Part shown: in pieces, positions 1 to 15,070 of the stretch | How the letters are laid out: each line of letters begins with the position of its first letter | Position numbering within the stretch: the first letter of the stretch is position 1 | Translations under genes and position numbers: made by a program | Notes under the pieces: model-generated | Database searches by the model: none | What the model was told of the DNA's origin: nothing | The model's input: the letters and a program-made list of their open reading frames with translations, nothing else | DNA from: Spirogloea muscicola | Taxonomy: Eukaryota; Streptophyta; Zygnematophyceae; Spirogloeales; Spirogloeaceae | Direction: 5' to 3' | Assembly (NCBI GenBank): GCA_009602725.1 | Contig: WELB01000010.1 | Span: 442,027 to 506,026 of the forward strand | DNA length: 64,000 bases

Positions 1-3000
1 GGCCTTCAAGATGGCGTAAGCACAGGCTTCTGGGCCGACCACCTTCGAGATGCTGTCGTGTGCGCCAGGCGGCAACTGGTCCAGCAATTGGAAGGAAGGC
101 ATGTCGTCCTTGAGTCGCCAATGGACGAGGCTGACCAAGCCACTGCAGTTGGAGTAGCTGTTTCCTGCAAAGGAGAACTTGCTGGCATACTCAGCAGGTC
201 ATTCATACACCCATAACATGTCATCAGAATTCCAAATATATTCCAGCTTCTAATGGAGAAGTCAATCTACGAAGAAGGTATACAGAATACAAAGAAGATA
301 TACTCATCACCATCACTAATTCATGCTAGAACTAATCACTGCCAGTCATAAAACATAACAATAAATAGATTACAAGCGCAGTCTATTCATTCATGGCTGT
401 TTTATCAGGGACTAATAGTGCACCTGAGGGGTCCAATGCCGTCACTGCTATAGGGAGCAAGTTACCCAGCGCTGTTGCCCACTGTAAATCGCGTGCCGGC
501 TCTAACTTGCCTGGGATAGAGACTTCAAGAGGTACCTGTTAAACCCAAGAGCACCATCTGTGAGGAATGCTGTAAAGCTGAAAGCACAGCCTTCTCATTA
601 GCACCTATCTGTTGACTTTTCTGTTGTGCATTACATACACTGCGCAAAGCAGAAAAAAGCTGCACTGAATGCTAAAACTTGTATTTCCACTGCAATGGCA
701 GAAACTAAGAACTCTTCCGCTGCGCAGCTCACGGTCTACTGGTTGCATATTCTGTGCCTCTTTAGAATACAATTGCCACAGACAACTCTCTCCCTCCTCA
801 GCGAAGAGTGGCCCTGTTATGGTCTACTGACCGAAGCAAAGTTAAGGGGATCATGGGTTGCGGTGGCTGTGATCAGGGTGCGTCCCGCTCCCTGCACCTT
901 GATAACACCGTCGGCCACCAATACAGCTACTGATGTTTTTTGAGAGGACCACAGGAAGTCCTGGGCCGAGACTCCACAACCTGCACCAAGTAGTCTGGAT
1001 TGACTGTTTTCCTTTTGACCCCAGCATTTGTTGATTGAAGAAGCATCCTGAGCAGACATTGGCAGTAACTTGCTTGCGGTAAGCAGGTCTTGTGAAGCTG
1101 AGAAGAATAGTACATGGGGCCCCAATAGATGTTACCTCCTCGTGCATTCAGTGCAAAGGTCTGCAGAATTCCAGGAACCCATGGAAGCCTGATGACTTGA
1201 GCAGTAGTGGCTGAAGAACTTGTTGCTTGTAAGTGAACTTGATGGCAGGCAATCACGCTTTGCTCCACCCGAAGAACCTAAGCATGAATGGAAAGCATGG
1301 AGCAGGTGGAAACTTGTACTGCTAGCAAGCACCAGGAATTCTGACGGGGTCGACAGGACATGCATAAGCTCTTCAGTATCCATGCCGCACTAACAAGCTT
1401 ACACAAAGCTATGACATTGGACAGCACTTCTGCATGCAGCAGAGGCCTTGTTGAAGCTGCAAGCTTTGCATGAAGCTTCCTGTCATGTCATACACACCTT
1501 CTCGTCCTCCTTCATCCACTGCCCAGCAGTAGTGTCAAATCGTAAGCTCCGGTACATGAGCCAAGCTAGCAAGGTACCCACTCCAGGCGCGACTGGCCTC
1601 AATGCTGTCGCATTCTGCCAGCCTTGTGTTGCAGCCACTTCCTCTGGGATGGGCAATGCCTCCCACACGGCCTCATTTGCCAACTTCAGGGTCAGATTAT
1701 CATGCTGCATGGCAAGATAAAACAGTCATGTAAGAGCTGCTTAAGATTCAATCTTGAGGCTACTTCACGACCAACAGCTAACATCGACTGTTGTGATGCA
1801 TACCAACTGCAGACCACCTGCTACATACAGACTAGTGCTATGGCGGCACAACAAGGTGGCTAGACACCAATGGTAAAGCCAAGGACGTTGCTGAGCGTGT
1901 CATCTACTCTTTGAATGATAGATTGATCAATGTAACAGTCGCTGATAGGTTTGACAAGCTGGAGGATAGTCCTCTACCTTGGTCAAGATGAGGGGCCGAG
2001 AGCCTGACTCCTTGGAGAACGAGAGCGCAGTGACCACATATGACCTCCCCACGACCACCTGCCATGGGGTGTCCAAGGACGCAGCAAAAGTGGTCGCCTG
2101 CTTGCTGTCCTGCAGGGCAGCAAGGTACAGCTGCAGCGACACAGGTGTCACCACGTTGATGACGCACAGCTGTGTGTGGCCCTGCACGCGCATGTCTTCG
2201 GCGATGACCTGGGCAGACCCTGGAGAGTAGCCAAACACGTGTCCAGTCCGGGCATCGACGTGGGCAATGCTCTCATTCATGGAGGAGAACCGGTAGTGTG
2301 CCGTTGGCAGTCTGACCTCTGCAAAGCAACTCACAGAAAGCCAGTTCTTACTGAGTTGTCATTTGGAGTGAACACAAGTAACCCAGATATGGACATTTGC
2401 AAGTGTCTGTGCTGAGATGCCTGCTGCTGCCATTAACCATACCAGTTACTGAAGCTTGGTCTTCTCAGCGCCACAAGACTACAAGGTTACTATCAACAAG
2501 GTGATCATAACTGCTGCTCGCACCCGTTGCTCTGCCCTGGCCAAGGACCTTGAGAACAAGATGGAAGATGCCGCCTGGCATTAAGAAGATCGGAGAAGGC
2601 GGCTCGAGGAAGAACGCCTCTGCCACAGTAAGTGAGATGGAGTCTTGCAGGTCCTCGAGTGAAGGCTCCACAATGCGCACGGTCACTTTCTCCAGCCCGG
2701 CTGCAACTCCCCTGACAACCAGAAGATCCGACCGCAGCGCCTGCCACCATTCCATATCATTTTGAGATGAGCTCGAATAGCACGACTATTGTCACGGACT
2801 CGGCCATTACATTCTTTGGTGGTTGAATTTTCAACCTTGGCTAAGCTAAACAGCTTGCCACACTCGGCCTGTGCTGCAGGGCCAAAGCACAATGTGTTTG
2901 CAGAGCTCAAGTGCTGTGGCAAAGTGAACAACAATGTGCAACTGAGGCTCATATGTTTACAAGAGGACAGGTGATAAGTTGTATACTTTGGACCTATAGT

Positions 3001-4453
3001 GTCTGAGGTACATTGATAACGTACGGAATCGTTGAGGTCTATTTCGTCAGTCAGCTCGCTTCTGAGGTGGAGCGGCGTTTCTTGGAGAGGCATCTGCTCT
3101 AAGCGGTGCCGGTCCTCTTTGACTCCCAGGGGGTCAGCCGGATAAAGCTCCCAGAGGAACTGCACGCCCACGAGCGACGAAAAGACATTGTCTGCCAAAC
3201 AAAAGCAGCCGGCTCAGCCAGCGCACGCGCTCCTGATCATCCTTTTGTGAGTATACATTGTCCGTTGCACAAGCCAAGAGTTCTTGTCCTCCTAATTTTC
3301 TCACGCTTGCACTCCACCAATCATCAGGCAACAGCTCACAAGACCGGGTCGATGACTTGCATGACTTGCAGAGGCAGGGGCGAACAAGCACAATAACTAA
3401 GGTGCTGCAAGCAGCCTCCCTCCACACACCTTCCGAGTCGAATGCAAGCGCCTGGAGGCTGGCGAAGCTGCCAAGGTCAATCTTGGTGGAGTGATGGAAG
3501 ATGCGGAGCTGCGCTGGCGTGTCCACCGACACCTGGCACTGCAGCACCACCCCTGTGGTGGCATCCGTTGCCCGCACAGACGTGGTGCGCCGCCCAGCAT
3601 ATGGTGCAATGGACTTCACAATGGTGCTGGAAAAGCAGGGGCCGCCATGGTTGCCAGGTGCAGCATGGCTACTAGCCTCCGGCTCCAATGAGATAAGATC
3701 GTGATCGTCCCAGGCCCTGTGGAATGCCATAAGAATTAGGTGTTAAAGTTATGGGGTTCAGATTTCTAAGTTCCACAAGTAGGGGTCAGCATTTGGGCTT
3801 AAAGTCTATATCTCACGACTGAAGATACAATTCAAAGCTCTCAAACTCCAGTGACTCCCTAAACCCTGACCCTTAGATCCTAAACCCTTGATCCCTAAAA
3901 CCTAAACCTGAACCCCAACACCTAAACCCCGCACCCTAAACCCTAACCCTAGTTCTAAACCCTGGGGTTCAGCGTGAATCTCGCACAAACATGCAACCAA
4001 CATGGTGCGAGCTGCCAAAGGGCTCGGGTGCGCTAGCATCCTGCTGCTTCTTCTGAGCCTTTGCTCAGCTGCCGGGGATGTCCTCCGAATGTGGGCTGCA
4101 GCAGCGGGGTGGCAGCATCGCCTGCCCTGCATACATCTCGAAAGCACAAAGCTTCTTCTACAAGGGCGGGGCCATTGAAGAGGCCCAGCCCTGCAGGCCC
4201 TTCAGCGCGCCAGTTTGTAGGCTTCTCGCAGTGATCCTGCCGCTGAGCGAGCGCACGACGGCGATAGAAGACGGCGTGGAGGTCGTCACCAGGTGAAGCA
4301 GCCGTTGGAGGCGTGCAGGCGGTACTGGACGGGACGAGCGGCGAGAGGCGGCAGTAGCAAGTCCAGGTCGCTGATCTGCGGGCCGCCGGCGCCGTCGCAG
4401 CGGGCCGCCAGCGCCAGCAGCGCCGCCAGCAGCGCCGCCAGCGGCGCAGCCAT
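1..4453 (-). CDS. GP210: GP210/NUP210-like nuclear pore membrane glycoprotein, 5' part (partial at left edge)
   Basis: Single-pass membrane nucleoporin of the nuclear pore ring; most of the chain lies in the perinuclear lumen as Ig-like folds. Ten exons can be spliced in frame on the minus strand: 4453-4290, 3716-3430, 3191-3025, 2740-2524, 2318-1978, 1704-1498, 1277-1136, 980-832, 535-424 and 164 to the edge, about 650 residues. Exon 1 starts MAAPLAALLAALLALAARC, a signal peptide, then reaches QYRLHASNGCFTW. Exon 2 carries WAWDDHDLI and IVKSIAPYAGRRT, exon 3 NVFSSLVGVQFLWEL, exon 4 LTVAEAFFLEPPSPIF, exon 5 CVINVVTPVSLQLYL; these blocks follow plant GP210 (EMB3012) in order. All junctions are GT-AG and phases agree. 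Intron 1 holds degenerate telomere repeats. The C-terminal half, including the membrane anchor, lies outside the window. Head-to-head with the UNC93-like gene. Family assignment rests on remembered plant homologues, not an alignment run. Confidence 0.9.
3841..3970. repeat. Degenerate telomere-type repeat (CCCTAAA) in GP210 intron 1
   Basis: About a dozen diverged units of AACCCTAAA / CCTAAACCC sit between exons 1 and 2 of GP210. The best run is near 3930-3962. The units match the Arabidopsis-type telomere motif but are too degenerate and too internal to be a chromosome end. It is either an old interstitial telomeric insertion or an expanded telo-box region near the promoter. Confidence 0.75.
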
Positions 4454-4468
4454 CGTCGCGCCGCGAGG

Positions 4469-4494
4469 AAAAAAAAAAAAAAAAAAAAAAAAAN
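4469..4494. other. Assembly join: 25-base A run followed by one N
   Basis: A homopolymer of A followed by a single N lies between GP210 exon 1 (start codon at 4453) and the first readable codons of UNC93 exon 1 (4495). Only about 40 bases separate two divergent genes here, so promoter and 5' coding sequence are probably missing. The N marks a gap of unknown true size. Confidence 0.85.
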
Positions 4495-7400
4495 GGCGGC
4501 GGCGGGGGCGGCGAGGAGCTCGAGCCGGCTCTGGCGGAGAGCTCGGGCGCAGCGGCGAGCGAGGGCGGCCGGGCGGGCGCGCGCGCGCTGAGCGCCGCCT
4601 TCCTGCTCGTCTTCCTGGCCTTCGGCGCCGCCCAGAACCTCGAGAGCACGCTCAACCAGGTGCGCGCCCGCCTCGCAGGGGCTCAGGGCTCCTCTGGGTC
4701 CCTCCTTCTGACTTCCTGTTGCTTATCGCAGCCCTCCGCCCGCTTTGGGATTGTCGCGACGTTCTCTCATGCTGACTCGGGGGCACTAACGTCACACTGG
4801 TACCTTAGCCACCTTAGCATAGGGCTCCGCTTCATGTAGCCCCATTCTCTGCACTAGTTTCTGCCTGAACAATACAAAAGCAGCTGCCATCCTATCAATT
4901 CATGCGCACGGCGCGCCTTCTCTCTGGCCTGTGGCCCCGCTGATATAGTCATGTATACCCCTGCATGCACACCTGGCTGGCTCTTACAGCCGCTCTTCCA
5001 ATATCAGCAGCCGCATTCTTCCTTTGCTAATCCCCCAGAAAGCTGGTCGAGCCTTAGCTGGTGGCACAAGGGCTTGTCAATCTGCCGTCCGGTTGTTGGC
5101 CATTAGTTAGCACCCTCTATGTGCTGACTCGTGGTTACCGAGCGGGTCAGCTTAGCAGCGGGCGTTGTACACCTGTCAGTGCGCTTGCCTCTGTACTCGG
5201 CCACTCAAGCCCTCCATCACTCAGCACACACTCCATCTCCTCTTCCCCCTCCGTCCTCCCCGCATCCCAGCTGACCGCTGTGACGGCTTTTGGCGGCGGC
5301 GGCAGGACGCCGGCCTGGGCTCGGCGGCGCTGGGCCTCGTCTACTGCGCCCTCACGGCCTCATCGCTCGCCGCGCCCGCTGTCGTCGCGCGCCTGGGCGT
5401 CCGACGTGGCCTCCTCCTCGGCCTCGCCGGCTACTGGCTCTTCATGGCCGCCAACCTCCGCCCCTCCTGGTCCTCCCCGTCGCCCGCCTCGTCTCCACTC
5501 TCGGCTTTGCCACCACGGCAGTCGCCTCTGAGGACGATCCAAGTTGTGGGTCCCTGAGACGGCCGCCCAGCTGCTGGCGTGGGGGCACGGGCTCGCCATG
5601 CGGCCAAGGTACACCTTGCCGCCAGCGGCCCTGCTGCTGGGTTGCACAGCCTCCGTCCTTTGGGTGGCCCAGGTAGCCCCACTTCTTTCCGAAGAAAGAC
5701 TAGGGGTCAGGCTTTCGCAGTGCAGAGGTTAACTCACGCAAACTCATTAGACTGCTGCTGTGAATCTTGTACATAGTTGCAACTCTGCATTGGGTGGTAG
5801 GACGATGTGAAGTTGTTCTTGCTGCAGCCAACTCAGCCTTGTGGTCCTGTCTTCAGGGCACCTACCTGACGCTCTTAGCTAAGAGCCATGCAGCAGCCAG
5901 CGGCATCTCCGAGGCCACTGTGCTGGGGCAATTCAATGGGGAATTCTGGTCGATCATGGCCAGCAATCAGGTACACGACAGGAGATATGCGGTTGTCTCC
6001 TGCTTGCGTGCTCACAATGGATTGGCCAGCCAGCTCAATGCTGTCAGTTGTGCTTATACTGAAAGCAAAAGCGCAGTTCCGCTTTGATTGTACTTAACAT
6101 GAAAAGGTATCTGACGCACTAGCAAACGCTACTGGCTTTGACGTCCTTGCTTCTGTCCTTCCTGCAGCTACTTGGGAATCTGCTGGCCATGCTGATCCTT
6201 TCACACAATGCAAGTGCACTGACCTACCCATCCTTTAGCTTAATGCCATCCTTGGAGGCCATGGCACTTGCGTGCATCATTCTGAATCCAGTTCTCGTGA
6301 CTCTCAGCCACATCCTCGTTCAGCCTCCCGTACTTCCAGGATGATTTGCGCATTCATTATGACCTGATCTGATCAAATCGTATCTGCTTGCAAGCAGGGA
6401 AAAGCAGGTGACTTTCCGCCGGGCACACTGAGGCTGCTGTTCCTCGCTTTCCTTGTGTGCATGACATTTGGGACCATAATCATTTCCCTCCTCAGGGAAC
6501 CAGCAGCAAAGCAGCACCACTCACCGATTGACGATCTCAATGAGCGTGAGAGCACGTTCGTAACCATGCTGGGGCTGCTTCAATCAAGGAGGACCCAGCT
6601 GCTTCTCCCTGTAATGGTGTACACAGGACTGCAGCAGGCTTTTATCTGGTGCAACCCACTTCCTGCAACATTCTGTTAGCAAGTCCCTCAGACTACAATA
6701 ACTACAACACCCTTCATTTTCCAATTCATGTTGCTCATACTCCTTGACCCTATTCTGCGTTATCTTCTAGTAATAGTTGAACCTTCTGCCTCAAGGGCAC
6801 TCTGGTACTCACTTTGACTTGATTTAACACATCATATCTTGAACAATACCGGGAGAGTCGACCCATCGTTTACCAGTCCACGAGCTTTGCAGGGGTGATT
6901 TTACAAGGGATATCATTAGTCCCCACATGGGACTTGCTTGGGTTCCTGGTGTCATGGCCATCTATGGAGGATCGGACGCCATCGTGAGCCCACTTATTGC
7001 TGCCACTTAGTTGGCCAATTTATGTTGTACACAGCATCCTGGCTCATTGTTGATACAATATCAGAGCTGCACATAGATCACAATGAATGGTGGCTTTGTC
7101 TGCAGAGCTCTGCCGCAGCAGGATTCCTTGCATCAAGCATCAAATCCCTTCGTTGTGTTTTGGCTATTGGCATCACCGCACAGCTTGTGGTGGCGCTCCT
7201 CCTCTTCTGGCATCGGTAAGAGCATAGTCTCCTGTGTAGTGTCAAACCAAGTCATCTTGTCAGCTGGTCCATCACATCATACCCTGCGTGCCAATGCATA
7301 TACCACTGTATTGCTGAAGAAGTGGACTTTATAGTTTCTGGCTGCAGTTATTCAGATTGCAATCTCGTATTGTTTTGTATTGCCTGCCTGCTTTGCGCTG

Positions 7401-7946
7401 CGCTTAGCCTTTCTGGCACTCTTTCGTGACTCTGCTTGCAGCTCGGAACCGGTGTCCATTATCCTCTCTGCAGTCTTGTGGGGTATGGGTGATGCAGTTT
7501 GTAACACAAACATGAGTGCACTTCTAGGAGCACTTTACTCTGGCAAAATAGTATGCTCTTGTGCCCGCACTTGTGCTCGCATCGTGCACAAGACTTGTAT
7601 ATGAACTCCTGGAGTGATGGCACTATTTATCTGAGAGTGTCAAAAGCTCTGCCATCTCTATGTCCTCAGCAACTGGTTACTGTGCAGCTTGTTTTGTTCA
7701 CCAACCCCCAGTTGCTCCCAGCTAGTATCGCCGTCCTTACTCGATCTGATTATATCCACTGAACAGGAGGCAGCATTTGCCCAGTGGAGGACCTGGCAGA
7801 GTGCAGCTACATCTCTCGTCTTCTTCGCCAGCCCGCATATATTAATGCCTTGGAAGCTCCTGATGTTGGGGACGCTCGGTATTCTTTCCTTGGCAGCCCT
7901 CTTGGCATTAAGGGGTACGGATGATGACATGGCTGGGTCAGGCTGA
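4495..7946 (+). CDS. UNC93-like multi-pass membrane protein (N-terminus lost in gap)
   Basis: Plant UNC93-like proteins are 12-helix members of the major facilitator superfamily; one Arabidopsis member influences potassium homeostasis and stress responses through ABA signalling. Exons in frame: 4495-4659, 5306-5469, 5609-5672, 5857-5970, 6168-6213, 6408-6648, 6893-6983, 7106-7215, 7442-7550 and 7767-7946, giving 427 residues plus the missing start. Landmarks are FLLVFLAFGAAQNLESTLNQ in exon 1, GYWLFMAANLRPSW, TASVLWVAQGTYLT across exons 3-4, FNGEFWSIMASNQ, YTGLQQAFIW, GVMAIYGGSDAI and FAQWRTWQSAATSLVFF. All follow the plant protein in order. Introns are GT-AG and all phases agree. No ATG in the correct frame precedes the gap. 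Intron 1 has been invaded by two LINE tails. The exact transport role cannot be inferred. Confidence 0.9.
4915..5240 (+). mobile_element. Two LINE 3' tails nested in UNC93 intron 1
   Basis: About 4925-5030 matches the dispersed tail motif CTGGCTGG...CAGCCGCTCTT...ATATCAGCAGCCGCATTC (family D). It is followed directly, from about 5035, by a C-terminal coda reading QKAGRALAGG...LYVLTRGY and its tail GAGCGGGTCAGC...TACTCGGCCACT (family C). Both run in the gene's sense direction and both are 5'-truncated. They lie wholly inside the intron and do not affect coding. Confidence 0.75.
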
Positions 7947-9780
7947 GCAGACAAGCATGCCTCTTTTGTGATGACAGGCACCTGCAAGGTGAGATGGAGC
8001 TTTTTAGTCATTTTGGCTGGCTTAGGCTGCCATCTGCCTGCTCTTAGCTAGACAGAGTTGCCTCTTCTTTGGACTGTTTTAGCTGGGCACAAGAGGCCAA
8101 GAAAGTGAGCAAGCTTGCACAGCTGACTGCAACAACTTCTGGAATTAAGAGAGCGGTGACCTTCTGCTGCTTCAGCCTCATCAGCGCAACTCCTGAGAAA
8201 GATGACACTGCGATGAGCTGTTGCAGGCCAGGACGTGAGTACTCTGTGGGCAACCAAGCGCATCAGGCCTCTGAATGGACGTCAATCTGGATAGGCGCAC
8301 CTCCCACCTTGTTCCCAATTGTCGGCCAGCTCAGTGAGCTGCGGCAAGACAGCTTTACAAAGTGCTCTCGCCAGCTTGCCTGCATGGTCTTGGCATGAGA
8401 TTCGCGGTCTTTTCCTGGTACATGCGACAGGTTTTGGAATATTTCTGAGGGCTAGTGGACACAGGCACCATTCGATCTGGCTGCGGAAGGTGGGGTTCAT
8501 AATCAGAGTGAAAGTGACCAACCCACTATGAGGTGGCCGCTGACCCTCGAACTGCAACGAAGGTGGCCATGTGTGTCCCCGCCATGGCCTTGCGTCGTGA
8601 GGAGGGGTCTGCACTTGGTAGTTTACTGCTGCTTGTGCTTAATACATACTGGTGGCACTTGGGAGCAGATTTTTATTGGTAAGATTCACAACATTGGAGA
8701 GTTGTCTGGGTGGCCAGTGAAGGGCGCTCGTTGTTGGTCTGCCCTCATGTCGCATGCCTTTTGTGCGACACCTTCCTCCATTGTCATCAATTGAGGCTCA
8801 GCTCTTTGCTCTTTGATGACCAGCGCGGGACACAGTGGCAGAGCCACGTGGTCCAGCGAATCAGTTCCTGGATTTGAATCGTTTGTTGGCCAGCTACAAA
8901 AGACCATTCTCTCGGTGTTGCTTTGAATTCCTGAAGTCTCCTCGCAATGAGGATGGGGCTTGCTCATGTGTTGGTGATTTGTGCACCTTGCGTCTCAAGT
9001 CTTCCTTGTCAGCCATGCTCTTCTGTGCTTGGCCATGCCTGTAATAAGATCATAAGACGTGCAACTCGTTGCAACACGCTGCGCATGTTCTGTTTCCACG
9101 AATGACCAGCAAATCTAGGGTTGAGCGCCGAGCAACAGGTGTTAAAAGCGTCGACGCCATACAAATCATCATGCGCTTGTGCAACAATTTATGCATATTC
9201 TAAAATGTGTAATGGCCACAATGCGAAAGGGCTTGCAGAGCTCTTGGCAGACGAGATGTATTTACAGGCTCCCCTACTGTTGTCCATTCCTCTTGAGCTG
9301 GCCTCTCACAGTCATTGCCAACTCGGAAGAGGTTCTCTCGCCCAAGCAGCAGTAGAGCCACGAGCTCCCCTACTGACCTTGTTCCTTCCTTTCGGGCCGG
9401 CCTCTCACAGCCACAGAGCCAAACTGTAAAGAGCTGGATTCTATCCCATCATGCCGCAGGCAAGCTTAGAGACGTCTTGCTCCTGGACCACCAACCGTAG
9501 GCTGCAGGCAAAATGCAGCAATAATAGCAAATAGAAAGGGGCTCTTACAAAGGGGTGAGGGTTGTGAAAGCCATCCCAAAAACAGTTGGACAAGGTCCGA
9601 AGAGCCGAAAGGCGCTAAAACCGCAAAGCTACGCAATTGGGCACAGCAAATGTGAGCCTTTCCGTGCTTTTTGCGCATTCCGGCCCCTTTCAGGCCTAGT
9701 ACACTCCTGTGGGCTGGCCTCTCACAGCCACTTCTCATCACAGCCACTGCCTTACACTGGGAGAGCTCTTAGCTTTTTCA
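7947..9780. other. Intergenic, no gene recognised; short hairpin-tail repeats
   Basis: Downstream of UNC93 I see no conserved coding sequence; open frames are short and unlike known proteins. Between about 9290 and 9740 there are three copies of a GGC(T/C)GGCCTCTCACAG(T/C)C motif (near 9298, 9395 and 9713). The same hairpin core recurs across the window as retroelement tail debris. Confidence 0.6.
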
Positions 9781-9997
9781 TGTTATGAAGCGGCTGGCGA
9801 GCCAGCGAAGGCGAGGGCGGCCGACGCCGTTCCCGCGCGACGGTGAGCGCGTTGCCGCGCCGTCCCGTTCGACGAGCGTGGCGCGCGAAGGGAGGGGAGG
9901 GGCTCCTCGGGGTTTGGGGGCTCGTGAGGGCCACGGCCTGCCGTCCGATCGGCGGCTGTGCGGCGGGCGATGGGCGGGAGGCCTCGGGCGCCGTCGA

Positions 9998-10010
9998 GAA
10001 CCTTCCAGGC
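9998..10010 (+). promoter_or_regulatory. Heat-shock element-like site upstream of HSP90
   Basis: GAACCTTCCAG matches the alternating GAA/TTC pattern bound by heat-shock factor (two clear units and a weak third). It lies about 130 bases before the HSP90 start codon in a GC-rich leader. The position suits heat induction, but a two-unit match can occur by chance. Confidence 0.4.
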
Positions 10011-10129
10011 CCGCGGCGGAGGGGACCGGCGCCGCCCGTCCCGCCGGCCCTCCGGCGCCGCGCAGCCCGCCCCGACGCTCCTGCTTCGCTCCTACCACTG
10101 TTGGCTGCCGCCGCCGCCGGCGCTGCTGA

Positions 10130-13835
<3,706 letters not shown>

Positions 13836-15070
13836 ATTCATCGCTGCCATGATTATTTAGTTGCCTCTAGCACCTCGCTCTCTTCATGACTTTTACTTCA
13901 TTAGTAAAGTTGGCTCCTCCTACTACCGAGAGTGTCAAGTGTTGAGAACATGGTGGCACCTGACTGGGCCGCCTAATTGAACTAGTTTGAAAAGCTCTGG
14001 CCTTGCCTTAAGACCCTTCAGACTTTCCTTCTTTCGCCTCTGCTACATCATGCACTTGTAAGCAGCCACATGACAGATTTCGAAGGATTTGGGTTCTGCT
14101 GGTTGTTCACGCCCAGCAACAGTGAAGTGCCTAGTTCCTCTCACTTGTCCAGCAGTTGCGCATATGCTCTTTGGGGGCTCTTATATGTTTTCGTGACCCA
14201 TGGTTCCAAGTACGGTGCAGCTTGATGGTAAGAGTCGGTAAGGGGTAGTGCCAATACAGAATTAGACCAGATGACCATACGATCATGGGAGTACTTTCTA
14301 GAAAGTAGAAGGTGGTTTACAAGGGGGGACTAGTCAGCAATTAGCTTTCTTGGCCATCCAGAAGCACGAGAAACCAACATTCCTTTCTTGCCTACTTAAT
14401 GGCAATGGTTGTGAGGAGGTCGGATGACAAAACTTGCTAGGATGTACCGGCCCGCCACCACAAGTACATTATACTATCACTAGCAATGCAGCCAGGACGC
14501 ACCTTAGATTAGCATCACCAATGTGTTATTAGCAATACTGCATCCGGGACGTGCTTGAGCCTGGCATCGTCAATGAGCTAAATATGGACAGCAGAGTGAT
14601 GCCTGCCTCGGAGGATGCCATAAATGTATCAAAGGTTAGTCCTGCATTCATGGATTACTAAAGCAACCAAGGCGGTCCATCATGTCCAAGCTGGTGTGTA
14701 AATTGTGTGACTCTCACTGGAGTATGGCAAACTTGCGGCGGCTGCCAAGAGGTGGACGGACATGTGGTATCATTGCACAAACTACAGAGCAGCCTAGAGT
14801 CAAAACGCCTAGTATCTGCTGTACTTCAGTGAGATTCTAGAGAAAAGGGGGGGGGGGGATTTGGAGGGTGCTTGGGTGGAACACTGGCGCAGAAGCTAAA
14901 TAGTGCGTTAAGGTATGTCTGAAGAAGTGTGCCTTACACCTAAGTGTGCATGTGCGCGCCTCCCCCTCCCCCAGCCAATCTTTAATACCAGGTGGTTATT
15001 CAGACATGCCTTCTTGCACAACTTTGCATCTGTAGTGCACAGTGTTGTCCTAGGCATGTCTGCAATTTGA
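13836..15070. other. HSP90 3' flank, no gene recognised
   Basis: Probably 3' UTR and intergenic sequence. No long open frame or conserved motif is visible. A 12-base G run lies at about 14847-14858, a typical site of length error in assemblies. Confidence 0.6.

Noticed and set aside
4002-4178. Plus-strand 58-codon frame with a signal-peptide-like start (MVRAAKGLGCASILLLLLSL)
   Set aside because: It lies inside GP210 intron 1 on the other strand, ends quickly, and neither it nor the adjoining frame (4078-4296) matches a family. It may be a real small secreted protein, but nothing else supports it.
4158-4775. Long frames on both strands across the A-run and N (with Lys or Phe runs)
   Set aside because: They owe their length to the homopolymer join; GP210 exon 1 and UNC93 exon 1 explain the flanks.
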